Notes: a model not told the origin generated them from the letters alone. A stretch of DNA of 23,033 nt from Bacteroidota bacterium (GCA_023418315.1 JAEZZY010000050.1:1-23033), one strand, 5' to 3'. Numbered from the stretch's first letter, positions 15,401 through 22,813 are shown. Numbers and translations: made by a program.

Positions 15401-15503
15401 CTTTCGTTTCTACGTTTCGGGCTATCCAGGTAAAGGATAATTGATACAATGAAATGAGAATAAGCGCTGCGGTAAAGAATTTTACCAACCCTTTTAGTTG
15501 CAT
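12402..15503 (-). CDS. secDF: Fused protein translocase SecDF
   Basis: This is a 1033-residue inner-membrane protein. One transmembrane helix at residues ~8-28 precedes the SecD signature LGLDLQGGMNVALEV at ~97-110. A large periplasmic domain follows, with a low-complexity insert of acidic, Asn and Thr residues around 280-335. Next come the SecD membrane block (GLVLGIGMAVDAHVLIFERIKEE) and, from ~705, SecF (FDYGVEFAGGRSYTVKF; GFSMNDTIIVFDRIREY). SecDF uses the proton motive force to pull exported proteins off SecYEG. The single-chain fusion and length of ~1000 are usual for Bacteroidota. Every T9SS cargo in this window would first need Sec. It is monocistronic, with its own promoter element and a strong terminator. 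Confidence 0.97.
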   Translation of the reverse strand: MQLKGLVKFFTAALILISLYQLSFTWIARNVETKAKTKAEQLVRLEHPDAKGHELDELIALRQEHITDSMQGITVYNFLGLKKFTYQEVKEQELNLGLDLQGGMNVALEVSLDELVRAMSNNPKDPALNKAIEEANKAKANSQADFVSLFGDAFQKNNPGVKLAYLFTKPSEKEITLNSTNEQVLSKIRKEGKGAIERTHKVLLTRIDKFGVAQPNVNLDVSKGLITVELAGVRNPERVRNYLQATAKLQFFETYTNQEIYGGLLAAENALSVMLSGGKVDTTAKKNEVAANDSNNTVPNVADTGSLASLLNKDQTATTTEGSDSAAQALEEAQLKYPIRSLLYIPEELASNQSPLIGYVAKKDTAKLNAYLNENIVRNKFPNNVRFLYGAEDRKNKNNANAPLSLYAIKGAVGGGDQAKIEGDRVTDARMDYNPINGQPEVSMEMDVLGARLWKKMTGDNVGRYVAVVLDDKVYSSPIVNGEIAGGRTSISGSFTAEEATDLANILKSGKLPAPARIVQEQVVGPTLGAESIASGFNAIILSFIAIFVLMLIYYASSGWVANISLTLNLLFTVGVLSALHATLTLPGIAGLVLGIGMAVDAHVLIFERIKEELAVGKSHEQAIVDGYKRSYAPVLDGHIAQLITAFILFGFGLGPVLGFATTQILSISISLFCGILVSRLIKDIWTGKGRHFTYFTPVSRAVFQKANFDFLKMRKVTYIISAVIVLAGVASLFNGFDYGVEFAGGRSYTVKFDKEYKVADIREKLHGYFGEYPIVKTIGTDNQVNITTAYMIKTHGLEIEKQVQQKLYEGLSKEGFIPNNVSLDQFNTKYVQSSQTVLPTISDDLINGAKWATIFSLIAISIYILVRFRKWQYSVGTFISLIFNVCATLAVFSFFREKVPFALEIDQHFIAAVLTVIGFSMNDTIIVFDRIREYFRKNPNEDKKSVVNRAINDTLPRTVMTSLTVFLVVLILFIVGGEVTRGFAFAMLIGVITGTFSSILVAAPVLVDMDKSGKLAQEVDKDERIRELKKLA

Positions 15504-15546
15504 AGGTATTCTGAAATTATAACGATATGTAAAATTTTAAAGTGGG

Positions 15547-15554
15547 CAAAGATA
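15547..15554 (-). promoter_or_regulatory. -7 promoter element of secDF
   Basis: The minus strand reads TATCTTTG, a perfect -7 consensus 43 bases before the ATG, giving a leader of roughly 35-40 bases. TTTG occurs only 10 bases upstream, too close for a standard -33. The rest of the divergent gap (15504-15700) holds the palindrome AAAGCGCTTT at 15601-15610 and no gene. Confidence 0.45.
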
Positions 15555-15700
15555 AGATTTCTGACAAATAAATGAGAGGCATACAGCAATTATCCGAAAT
15601 AAAGCGCTTTGCCTATGAGAATAATCTTTTTTTACCAATTCATTAATAAACGATTATATTTACAGCTAATAACCTGAAACAATAAAACCAATTTTTGAAT

Positions 15701-18700
15701 ATGATAAGGAGATTTATCTTTCTTGTTTGCGGACTATTATGTACGAATATCATCTATGCGCAGTATTGCGGCTTTGATAAGGTTTATAGGGATGCGAAGC
15801 AAAATGATCCTGCTTTTGCAGCCAGGTCGCAGCAATTTCGAACCGGTATTACCCATTTTATTCAACAACAACAGGCGAATAACAGCAATTCCCTGATTGT
15901 AAACACGCCCAACGGGCCCGTGTATGAAATCCCGTTGGTCATCCATGTGATTCATACCGGTGGCGCTATAGGCACCAACTACAATCCAAGTGATGCGCAA
16001 CTAATCGCTATGGTAGATTACCTCAATCAAACCTATGCGGCTACTTGGCCTGCGTATCCCAATACACTCAATGGCGGCACCTTTATTCCGTTGCAATTTG
16101 CCCTGGCAAAACGCGATCCCAACTGTGCGGCTACCACAGGCATCAACCGTGTGGACGGCAGTACGCTTGCCAACTATGCCCAAGACGGCATGGCGCACAA
16201 CACTTCTACCGGTGCTTCCGAAACAGCTGTAAAAGCATTAAGCATTTGGCCTAATGACCAATACTATAATATATGGGTCATTAATAAAATTGACGGTAAC
16301 GACGGGTTTTCAAGCTCCGGAAGCTTTGTAGCCGGTTTTGCCTGGTTCCCCGGTGCGAGTCCCGCTTTGGATGGCACAGTGATGCTGGCTTATAGCGCAC
16401 AGGCAGGTTCCAAAACGCTTCCCCACGAAATAGGACATGCGTTTGCCCTACATCATACTTTTGAAGGCGACGACCCTGCCAATACCGGTATGCCGCCGTT
16501 CACTTGCCCTGTAAATACCAATTGCGCCACCGATGGTGATGAAGTATGCGATACCGACCCCCACATGCGCGATCCGTTTACCTGTCAGCCAACAGCTAAC
16601 AACACCTGCGTTACGCCGAATGCACCTCTGGGTGATCTGGAACGAAATATTATGAACTATTCCGCTTGTCCGGATTTATTATTTACACCGGGGCAAGGAA
16701 CAAGAGTAATCGCAGCACTTTTAACCACCGATAGAAGCAGCCTCATCAGTTCCTTAGGCGCTACGGCTCCCGGCGCTGCTCCTGTTGCAGCTTCTTGCAC
16801 ACCACCTGCTATTACCACCCCCAGCGGTAACAGAGGTCCGAGGGAGATTGTGATTTCCGATGCAAGTCTTACCTATATGAGCGTTTCTTCCAGCGGATAT
16901 ACCGGAGATGGAAATCAGTTTTATTTGGATAACACCTGCAAGCATCTTGTGGATCTTACCGCAGGCAACATCTATAATTTCGATGTATCTACAAGCGGTG
17001 GCGTGCAGAATGTAAAGGTATTTGTAGATTATAATAATGATGGAATTTTCCAATCTGGAGAAGAAATCTATGCCCATACCGGCAGTCTTTTTGCCGAAAC
17101 GCACAGCTTTCAATACACGGTTCCTACCGTGCTCACCGTACCTTCACTAATGAGCTGTGTGCCTTTGCGGATGCGGGTGATAGCCGATAACGCACCTACG
17201 GCAAGCATGACTGCCTGCGGTCAGATCAGCAATGGACAGGCTGAGGATTATTCCATCATCATCCGTGGCGGCGGACCTGCGGCAGGCGCTGTATCCGTAG
17301 CTTTCACCCAGGGAAGCAATCCTTCCTGCCCCGGCGAAACGCTTACGCTTACCGCAACTCCCGGCACAGGTATTACCAACCCCACCTATGAATGGATGGT
17401 AAATGGTGGCACTACCGGTATCGCCACCAATACCTACACTTCCTCCACATTGGCAAACGGCGATGTAGTAACCGTAAAAATGAAATTCATAGGCGCTTGC
17501 GGTATGGACAGCGTAACTTCCGCACCGGAAAATATCGTACGTGGAAACTTCCCGGCAGATGTAACGCTCAGCCTTCAATCCGGTACCAATCCCGGTTGCT
17601 CCAATCAAACCTTAGTATATAAAGCCATCCCTACCAATAGCGGTTCCGCCCCTGTTTACACCTGGAGAGTGAACGGCAACGTGCAAGGCACCAACAGCGA
17701 TACCTTCTCTGCCATGCTAAATGACGGAGACATCATTACGGTAGAGTTGGTTTCCAATTCTCCCTGCGCTGTTCCTAATACGGCTACTTCAACCCCTGAT
17801 ACCATAAAACATATTACCCTTACCTCCGATATTGCCATCAACGCCAGCTCTACAATGACCTGTGCAGGAAGGCTTATTAACTTCACTTCTGTAGTTACGG
17901 ACGGAGGGCTTAACCCGCAATACCAATGGTTTGTCAATAACGCACCGGTGCAAGGCGCTACAGGAGCTATGTTCAACACGGCTACCCTGAATGACATGGA
18001 TACCGTTTTTGCCGTATTGACCGCTACAGATCCTTGTGTAACCAATGCTACGGATACGTCTAACTTTATCGTGATGAGCGTAGCGCCGGTAGATACACCT
18101 GCGGTAACAATCACTCTTACACAAGGCAGCAACCCCGGTTGTCTAGACTCCTTGATTGAATTTACGGCAACAGTAACCAACCACGGCACTAACCCTTCTC
18201 TTACTTGGTATGTCAATAACAACCCCGTAGGAACCGGTTCCGTATTCAGCAGCAATGCTTTATTGTTTGGCGATGTGGTAACATTTACCTCTGTGGCTAC
18301 GGATGGCGGTTGTTATACGCAGAATACCCTTGTAGATAGCATCACGATGGCATTGTACAGCACTCCCGCTCCTCCTGTTGTTTCGCTTGTAGGAAATACT
18401 CTCGTAGCCACCACTACATCTACAAGTTTACAATGGTTCGGTCCGCGCGGCTTAATTCCCGGGGCTACAGGCACTACTTACCTGCCGGATACTACCGGGC
18501 TTTATTATGCCGTAACCGACAACAACGGCTGCTATTCTGCTCCTTCCAATGAAATCCTGATTGCCTTGCTGGATGTAGGACAATACGACCTGAGTGCGGT
18601 AAAAATATACCCGAACCCTACTACAGGCAAGCTCACCTTCGACTGGGGTGCAAAGCCTATAAACGCCACTATATCCGTGTATAACGTACAAGGGCAAGGA

Positions 18701-18835
18701 CTTTATTTTGAAGAAGTAACCTTCCAAACTGCAAAAACAATTGACTTAGCACGTTTTGTAAACGGAACCTATTTTATCCAGATAAGAGATGAAAGCGGAA
18801 AAACAGCTACCCTGTCCATTCTGCTGAATAAATAA
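15701..18835 (+). CDS. Secreted M43-like metalloprotease with GEVED-like, Ig-like and T9SS domains
   Basis: This is a 1044-residue protein from ATG 15701; a TTG two codons upstream is possible but unneeded. A signal peptide ends IIYAQ. The catalytic domain (~75-370) has HEIGHAFALHH: H242, E243, H246 and H252 fit HExxHxxGxxH except that Gly is replaced by Ala249. A Met-turn-like NYSACPD follows at ~317. This resembles the M43 (pappalysin/cytophagalysin) group. Residues ~380-520 form a GEVED-like beta domain (VKVFVDYNNDGIF, GQAEDYSI). Four to five Ig-like repeats follow, then a T9SS type A sorting domain from ~968 (IYPNP). The product should act on extracellular proteins at the cell surface or in the medium. 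It ends at a strong terminator and appears to be a single-gene unit. Confidence 0.93.
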   Translation: MIRRFIFLVCGLLCTNIIYAQYCGFDKVYRDAKQNDPAFAARSQQFRTGITHFIQQQQANNSNSLIVNTPNGPVYEIPLVIHVIHTGGAIGTNYNPSDAQLIAMVDYLNQTYAATWPAYPNTLNGGTFIPLQFALAKRDPNCAATTGINRVDGSTLANYAQDGMAHNTSTGASETAVKALSIWPNDQYYNIWVINKIDGNDGFSSSGSFVAGFAWFPGASPALDGTVMLAYSAQAGSKTLPHEIGHAFALHHTFEGDDPANTGMPPFTCPVNTNCATDGDEVCDTDPHMRDPFTCQPTANNTCVTPNAPLGDLERNIMNYSACPDLLFTPGQGTRVIAALLTTDRSSLISSLGATAPGAAPVAASCTPPAITTPSGNRGPREIVISDASLTYMSVSSSGYTGDGNQFYLDNTCKHLVDLTAGNIYNFDVSTSGGVQNVKVFVDYNNDGIFQSGEEIYAHTGSLFAETHSFQYTVPTVLTVPSLMSCVPLRMRVIADNAPTASMTACGQISNGQAEDYSIIIRGGGPAAGAVSVAFTQGSNPSCPGETLTLTATPGTGITNPTYEWMVNGGTTGIATNTYTSSTLANGDVVTVKMKFIGACGMDSVTSAPENIVRGNFPADVTLSLQSGTNPGCSNQTLVYKAIPTNSGSAPVYTWRVNGNVQGTNSDTFSAMLNDGDIITVELVSNSPCAVPNTATSTPDTIKHITLTSDIAINASSTMTCAGRLINFTSVVTDGGLNPQYQWFVNNAPVQGATGAMFNTATLNDMDTVFAVLTATDPCVTNATDTSNFIVMSVAPVDTPAVTITLTQGSNPGCLDSLIEFTATVTNHGTNPSLTWYVNNNPVGTGSVFSSNALLFGDVVTFTSVATDGGCYTQNTLVDSITMALYSTPAPPVVSLVGNTLVATTTSTSLQWFGPRGLIPGATGTTYLPDTTGLYYAVTDNNGCYSAPSNEILIALLDVGQYDLSAVKIYPNPTTGKLTFDWGAKPINATISVYNVQGQGLYFEEVTFQTAKTIDLARFVNGTYFIQIRDESGKTATLSILLNK
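17291..18352 (+). repeat. Four Ig-like repeats within the metalloprotease gene
   Basis: Four protein-level repeats begin near 17291, 17561, 17821 and 18103, a period of ~260-280 bases. Each shows a start such as TQGSNPSCPG or SGTNPGCSN, a central Y/L-x-W-x-VN strand, an L-x(2-3)-G/M-D-x-V turn and a closing Cys. A shorter fifth unit (SLQWFGPRG, GLYYAVTDNNGCYS) follows. The repeats have diverged at DNA level and probably act as spacers or binding modules. Confidence 0.75.
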
Positions 18836-18855
18836 GAAAAATCAATCCTATAGGG

Positions 18856-18898
18856 AAAGAGGTTGTCTCAAAATCCGGGACAGCCTCTTTTTTTTATT
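18856..18898 (+). terminator. Strong intrinsic terminator of the metalloprotease gene
   Basis: AAAGAGGTTGTCTC (18856-18869) pairs with GGGACAGCCTCTTT (18877-18890) to give 14 pairs with two G-U wobbles. The loop has 7 bases and a long T-run follows. It starts 21 bases after the stop codon. Confidence 0.92.
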
Positions 18899-18980
18899 CC
18901 GTTCCCAGTTCAAAGAAAATAATCTGGCACGGTATTTAGTTTAGATAGGTTATCTGCAATCATGCTAAAAACGTAACGAT

Positions 18981-19166
18981 ATGAAAAGAAGAACCATCAC
19001 CTACCTGAAAAGACAAAAAGCCTTTCGCCAGATGCAAACGTTTACAGATCTTAAGAGCTTGCTCATGGCGGGTTTTCATGCAAGCCGCAGTTTAGTGGTA
19101 AAAAAAGATATTCTTGAAACCCTGACGCAGCTTAGCCGTTCACAATATGCTTTGGCAAGAGCCTGA
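18981..19166 (+). CDS. Small basic hypothetical protein
   Basis: This is a 61-residue ORF, rich in Lys, Arg and Gln (starting MKRRTITYLKRQKAFRQMQ), predicted mostly helical, with no signal peptide or membrane helix. Codon choice resembles the neighbouring host genes rather than the AT-rich right end. No family is recognised. It occupies most of the 392-bp gap between the metalloprotease terminator and the barrel gene promoter. The best -7 candidate, TAGTTTAG near 18937, is one base off consensus. It may be a genuine small gene, but a chance ORF cannot be excluded. Confidence 0.4.
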   Translation: MKRRTITYLKRQKAFRQMQTFTDLKSLLMAGFHASRSLVVKKDILETLTQLSRSQYALARA

Positions 19167-19214
19167 TTCTGTTTTGTAAAGCTATTTTTACAAGAGGCAA
19201 TCCGTTTATACCCC

Positions 19215-19222
19215 TAACTTTG
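19215..19222 (+). promoter_or_regulatory. -7 promoter element that sets the barrel gene start
   Basis: TAACTTTG matches TAnnTTTG perfectly and ends 5 bases before the ATG at 19228. A GTG start at 19222 would overlap the element, so the ATG is preferred. The transcript would be nearly leaderless. No good -33 is seen. Confidence 0.55.
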
Positions 19223-19227
19223 TGTCT

Positions 19228-19917
19228 ATGCAAAAAATAATGCTCCTCTTAGCTCTTTGTTTTTCGCTGCAAGGCAGCGCTCAGGAAGTATATACGAGCA
19301 GTGGCAAACCGCCGGGTGCCCTGAGAAAACAACAGGAACGCAAACAAAAAGAGCAGGGTTTTGACCCTTCCCGAATGATATACGGAGGCAGCCTGGGCAT
19401 AGGCGGAGGCAATGGTGTTTTTGGCTTCAATGTATCGCCTATAGTAGGCTACCGTATTACCGATAAGTTTGCAGCAGGTGTAGGCTTCGGTTACCAATAC
19501 ACGAGCATTAACGATTATTTCGAGATTGAAGATGCCAACGGATTTATCAACTATTACGATTTTAAAGCCAGCATCATATCTGCAAGCGTGTGGATGCGGT
19601 ATCTTGTTTTGCCGCGTTTGTTTGTACATGCAGGCTATGAACATAATTTTCTCAGCTTCCAAAACTATAAATTTGACCCGAGCGGGTCGGGCGCTATTGT
19701 AGGGGTGAAGGAAAAATACAGCGCACCTTCTGTATTGGCAGGCATCGGCTACCGAATGCCTATAGGCTCCAACGTATCGCTGTATATGATGGGCATGGTG
19801 GATATCTTGCAATTCTTTCCCAATGCCCCGCTCTACAGCCCTTACTATTACGATAAGGATAACGGCAATATTCTCAATGCCATTTATCCGAGCATAGGAT
19901 TCACGATTGGTTTTTAA
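19228..19917 (+). CDS. Outer-membrane beta-barrel protein, porin-family-like
   Basis: This 229-residue protein has a signal peptide at residues 1-19 (ending GSAQ). A short charged linker (RKQQERKQKEQ, ~31-41) is followed by alternating amphipathic beta-strands with Gly/aromatic girdles (GGSLGIGGGNGVFGFNVSPIVGY split over two strands; AAGVGFGYQY; ASVWMRYLV; VHAGYEHNF). It ends in a terminal Phe, the usual outer-membrane insertion signal. It looks like a small eight-stranded barrel of the OmpA/OMP_b-brl type. Substrate or role is unknown. It is convergent with the lipoprotein gene, 8 bp away, and has no visible terminator between them. Confidence 0.85.
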   Translation: MQKIMLLLALCFSLQGSAQEVYTSSGKPPGALRKQQERKQKEQGFDPSRMIYGGSLGIGGGNGVFGFNVSPIVGYRITDKFAAGVGFGYQYTSINDYFEIEDANGFINYYDFKASIISASVWMRYLVLPRLFVHAGYEHNFLSFQNYKFDPSGSGAIVGVKEKYSAPSVLAGIGYRMPIGSNVSLYMMGMVDILQFFPNAPLYSPYYYDKDNGNILNAIYPSIGFTIGF

Positions 19918-19925
19918 ATCCTTTT

Positions 19926-20729
19926 CTACTCCAATGGAAGAGAGTACCATCGGGGGAGAAATGTAAACGTAAGCCCCATAGAAGCATACAACGGACTGTT
20001 TTCCATAAGTAACGAACCGTTTACATTGCTGTTTAAGCCCATCTGCACATTGAATTTTACGTACTTATAGCCTACGTTCACATCTATGAAAGGGCAAAGG
20101 AAAATCAAGTTTGCATCTTCTATATTTATTTTCTGGTCTGTGAAATGGTAACGCGTATCTGTGTTCTGTGATTGAAAAGAAAAGTATTTATGATAATTGA
20201 CCCGTACACCACCGCCAAATTCGAAAATGTCTTTTACCCGAAAACCAATTCCCGGCTGTACAAATAGTTGATAATACTGCGTTCTATAATCCTTGCCCGA
20301 TCCTTTTAAGCTCTTACGTTCTATATTTCCGAGAGCACCTCCTCCATATACATCCAATATGCCTTTAGCACCTAACGGATGATAATAACCAAGCCCTGCT
20401 TCACCTTTTTTACCGGTATAATGGAAGCTGTCTTTAGATATAGGAAAGGTGCCGTAAGAAAACCCTTCATTTATGGCATAACGTGAAGTACTCCTGAAGC
20501 TGGCTAAAACGCCAAGCCCTTTTATAGGAGATGCCGAAAAGTCTAAAGACGGACTGAACCCATGTTTGCTACCTGATGGGCTGTTTTGTAGTTTGGTGGA
20601 AGCGGTCAGCTTTAGCTCACCTGCTTTGTGTAACAAAGGGGCATTTGTACGCTCAGGCAAATAAATATCGGGAGTACAAGCCGATAACGTCAGTACGAAA
20701 AGGAGGGAAAGAAAGAAAGGTGTTTTCAT
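19926..20729 (-). CDS. Lipoprotein with predicted outer-membrane beta-barrel-like body
   Basis: This is a 267-residue protein. The N-terminus is a lipoprotein signal with lipobox LSAC (Cys 18), followed by TPDIYLPERTNAPLL. The remainder is beta-rich with Gly/aromatic alternation (GEAGLGYYHPLG; LFVQPGIGFRV; FGGGVRVNYHKYF; VNVGYKYVKFNVQMGL), as in small barrels that carry a lipid anchor in Bacteroidota. No specific family is recognised. Its start lies inside an antitoxin-like ORF in another frame that has the nearest promoter element, so the two may share a transcript. Confidence 0.8.
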   Translation of the reverse strand: MKTPFFLSLLFVLTLSACTPDIYLPERTNAPLLHKAGELKLTASTKLQNSPSGSKHGFSPSLDFSASPIKGLGVLASFRSTSRYAINEGFSYGTFPISKDSFHYTGKKGEAGLGYYHPLGAKGILDVYGGGALGNIERKSLKGSGKDYRTQYYQLFVQPGIGFRVKDIFEFGGGVRVNYHKYFSFQSQNTDTRYHFTDQKINIEDANLIFLCPFIDVNVGYKYVKFNVQMGLNSNVNGSLLMENSPLYASMGLTFTFLPRWYSLPLE

Positions 20730-20808
20730 GGGTCAGAATAATTTCCATTTCTTCATTAATACAGGCTAATTTTTCAAATGCCGCCAACTTCAATTCTGCT
20801 ACACTCAT
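20653..20808 (-). pseudogene. Antitoxin-like small ORF, probably a truncated remnant
   Basis: A 51-codon ORF begins MSVAELKLAAFEKLACINEE. This resembles the start of small Bacteroidota proteins of the MxxAELKLxxF/I type that are often suspected antitoxins; the likeness is from memory. After ~26 residues it crosses the lipoprotein ATG at 20729 in a different frame and continues as unrelated sequence to a TGA at 20653-20655. A perfect -7 element lies 20 bases upstream. It could be the surviving head of an antitoxin gene whose tail was lost, or a short leader peptide for the lipoprotein. Confidence 0.4.
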
Positions 20809-20827
20809 AATATGCTGTTTTTCGCTT

Positions 20828-20835
20828 CAAAAATA
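20828..20835 (-). promoter_or_regulatory. -7 promoter element for the antitoxin-like ORF and lipoprotein
   Basis: The minus strand reads TATTTTTG, a perfect TAnnTTTG match 19 bases before the ATG of the small ORF and ~100 bases before the lipoprotein ATG. No other -7 match is seen nearer the lipoprotein gene. Confidence 0.45.
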
Positions 20836-20908
20836 CATAAAAATATTCTTTGTGATGCGAAGGGAAAGGAACTTTTCAACTACGCCATATTTTGTCGTCC
20901 CTGCATTT

Positions 20909-20935
20909 TAGCTTTGTAACAAATACATTTTGTTA
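20909..20935 (+). promoter_or_regulatory. Promoter and operator-like palindrome of the WYL-type gene
   Basis: TAGCTTTG (20909-20916) is a perfect -7 element. Immediately downstream TAACAAA and TTTGTTA (20917-20923, 20929-20935) form a perfect 7-bp inverted repeat around TACAT, ending on the first base of the start codon. The placement suits autorepression by a dimeric regulator. The target gene is now truncated. Confidence 0.5.
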
Positions 20936-21066
20936 TGGCGGTACGGGAAACAATTTTACGGTACAATCTTATTATTCAAAAGCTGCGCAAACACCCGGCT
21001 TCGCTTGAAGAGATTCAGAGTTATTTAGCACACATCCCTATATTTGTATCTGACAAAACGGTATAA
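20935..21066 (+). pseudogene. Truncated WYL-domain transcriptional regulator (N-terminal 43 codons)
   Basis: ATG at 20935 opens a 43-residue frame starting MAVRETILRYNLIIQKLRKH, then PASLEEIQSYL, and ending VSDKTV before TAA. This matches the conserved N-terminal helix-turn-helix of Bacteroidota WYL-domain regulators (LRYNLIIxKLRKHPASxEEI), in which a VSxRTxQRDL recognition helix should follow. Sequence similarity stops right after TV at 21063, where AT-rich DNA begins. The dimer and WYL sensor domains are missing from the window. The promoter and operator are intact, so this looks like a recent truncation by insertion. The peptide itself is unlikely to be functional. Confidence 0.75.
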
Positions 21067-21107
21067 GTATTTTTATTTAATTTTTAAATTATTGATAAAT
21101 AAAAAGT

Positions 21108-22406
21108 ATGCAAACTGTAAACTCAAAAATACCAAGATTACTTTCTGCTGCAAGAGAATTTAATATAACTAAAGATAAGCTAATCAAATTTCTTAATGGA
21201 AAAGGATTTGATATAAATGGAAGCAACCCAAATGTGAAAATTACTGAAGACATGTATGACGCATTGCAAAAAGAGTATGCACAAGACAATGTTGCAATGC
21301 GTAAAAGTGACACAATAGAAATATCTCGTAACAGCCGTGCAGTAGAAGACTTAAAAATCAAAGAAGAACCGAAAAAAGAAATATTATCTATACAAAAAAC
21401 TGACACTAAAAATTTTTCTGATAAGGAAATACAAAATAAAATAGTATTGTGCGAACATTGCGACAGCGTTGAGTTGGTCAAAGCTAAAGATTATAGAGAC
21501 CATGTATCGTCTGTTCATCGTATAAACTTATCTGACGATTTTGATTTAATAAACAAAATAAAAATTGACGATATAATTATTCATGATTTGGATAAAATGA
21601 GGTCTTTACGTCAGGAAAAGGAACTTGAAAAACAAAGACGAGACAATACAACAAAAGAATATTCTATTATTTGGGACGATGTTGAATTTGGTAAAGACGA
21701 AATAAAATTTAAACCCAATAGATTAAGGACTATTCTTAAGTCTGTACATTGTAAAGGAGTAGTAGAAAGTTTGAACAGTATAAAAACTGAATATTTTGAA
21801 AGATTATATTCGGGGAAAGTATTTAAGCTTACCTTTTTAAAAGGGGAGATTTTATTGAATAAGTCGCCCGGTTGGAAACAAATAATAGAAACCATTGAAT
21901 TTGCTAAGGAATTCTATGAATATAAATATCCAAATTTAAACCGTACCCGCAACATAATAAAATTTAAAGGTTTATCAAATCAGGAAATTATTAGCCTATT
22001 TGATACATCATTTTTAAAAAGCGACTTTTTAAAGTTTTTAGCTTCTAAACAAAGTGAAATTTATAAAATAATTCCTGCAATAGAATATATAAACAATCAT
22101 AGTGAAGAGAGCTTTATATTCCGTTTTACAACATTGAAAGAAACAACCTTAATAATATGGGAAAATGTAAATGAAGCGAGGGCGACACATATTTTTGTAT
22201 CAAAAGAAGATGATAAGCAGAATACGTTAGATTTAGTTGAAGACTTTATTTGTAGGCAAGATATAGTTACAAAAAGGTCTCTGCTTTATTATACTGATAT
22301 GGAGGCAAGGAAAATCAAAGAAGATTTGAACTACTTAAAATCAATAAGACACAATTCTTTATCTGAATATGAAACAGAAATTAAATGGCTGATTGAAAAT
22401 GTTTAA
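21108..22406 (+). CDS. IF-2 N-terminal-like domain plus C2H2 zinc-finger-like motif, unknown C-terminal region
   Basis: This is a 432-residue protein. Residues ~9-65 (LLSAAREFNITKDKLIKFL, then GKGFDI, NPNVKITEDMYDALQKEY) closely follow the N-terminal domain found at the head of Bacteroidota translation initiation factor IF-2, but no GTPase follows. A charged linker leads to C115-x2-C118-x13-H132-x4-H137, a good C2H2 zinc-finger spacing and unusual in bacteria. A Lys/Glu/Arg helix (~163-180) is followed by two regions I cannot name: ~185-285 (IIWDDVEFGKDEIKF) and ~290-432 (LIIWENVNEARATHIFVSK). There is no signal peptide or membrane helix, so it is probably cytoplasmic and nucleic-acid or ribosome interacting. 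TATATTTG at 21039-21046, inside the broken regulator gene, may be its promoter. The function is unknown. Confidence 0.88.
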   Translation: MQTVNSKIPRLLSAAREFNITKDKLIKFLNGKGFDINGSNPNVKITEDMYDALQKEYAQDNVAMRKSDTIEISRNSRAVEDLKIKEEPKKEILSIQKTDTKNFSDKEIQNKIVLCEHCDSVELVKAKDYRDHVSSVHRINLSDDFDLINKIKIDDIIIHDLDKMRSLRQEKELEKQRRDNTTKEYSIIWDDVEFGKDEIKFKPNRLRTILKSVHCKGVVESLNSIKTEYFERLYSGKVFKLTFLKGEILLNKSPGWKQIIETIEFAKEFYEYKYPNLNRTRNIIKFKGLSNQEIISLFDTSFLKSDFLKFLASKQSEIYKIIPAIEYINNHSEESFIFRFTTLKETTLIIWENVNEARATHIFVSKEDDKQNTLDLVEDFICRQDIVTKRSLLYYTDMEARKIKEDLNYLKSIRHNSLSEYETEIKWLIENV

Positions 22407-22430
22407 TCCCGATTAAAACGTAAAACTATT

Positions 22431-22790
22431 ATGGAAAGAAAACTCATAGAAAAATTCTTCACAGATAAAGAAGACTACCTCAACTTTCTTATTTCCAAAA
22501 AGCTAAGAATAATTGCAAATGACGAAGGAACTTGCTTTGCTCAACTTAGCAAAGAAGGCGGGTATTTTTCTTATACACTTAATTGGCGAAAAGACGGAAA
22601 GTATATTGGAGACTACGTTAAACCGTTTAGAGCTACTGATGAAAATGTAGAAATCTTTAATCGGGGTTGTAAAATTCTTGCCGAAAGACTATGGGTATAC
22701 ATAGATACTAATGATGTAAGTGCCATACCAAGTGAACCGCCTGCTTTTGGAGTTTTAACCCATGTCATATATAACAATCAGGTTACTTAA
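22431..22790 (+). CDS. Hypothetical protein, 119 residues, paired with the zinc-finger gene
   Basis: The protein is 119 residues long and starts MERKLIEKFFTDKEDYLNFL. It is mixed alpha/beta, with a central Gly/aromatic segment (GGYFSYTLNWRKDGKYIGDYV) and a C-terminal segment with PSEPPAFG. There is no signal peptide, membrane helix or recognised catalytic motif. It begins 24 bp after the previous stop on the same strand with the same AT-rich codon use, so the two are probably cotranscribed and acquired together. I do not recognise the family. Confidence 0.72.
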   Translation: MERKLIEKFFTDKEDYLNFLISKKLRIIANDEGTCFAQLSKEGGYFSYTLNWRKDGKYIGDYVKPFRATDENVEIFNRGCKILAERLWVYIDTNDVSAIPSEPPAFGVLTHVIYNNQVT

Positions 22791-22813
22791 ATAACCTCGC
22801 TGTGCGGGATTAA

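Noticed and set aside
17656..18255. 199-codon minus-strand ORF inside the metalloprotease gene
   Set aside because: It is a shadow of the Ig-like repeats on the opposite strand, with no start context or family likeness.
19249..19950. Long minus-strand ORF opposite the barrel gene
   Set aside because: The plus-strand frame has a signal peptide, promoter element and barrel pattern; the antisense frame has none.
20576..20911. 111-codon plus-strand ORF opposite the lipoprotein start
   Set aside because: It has no domain, overlaps two better-supported minus-strand elements and ends inside the WYL-type promoter.
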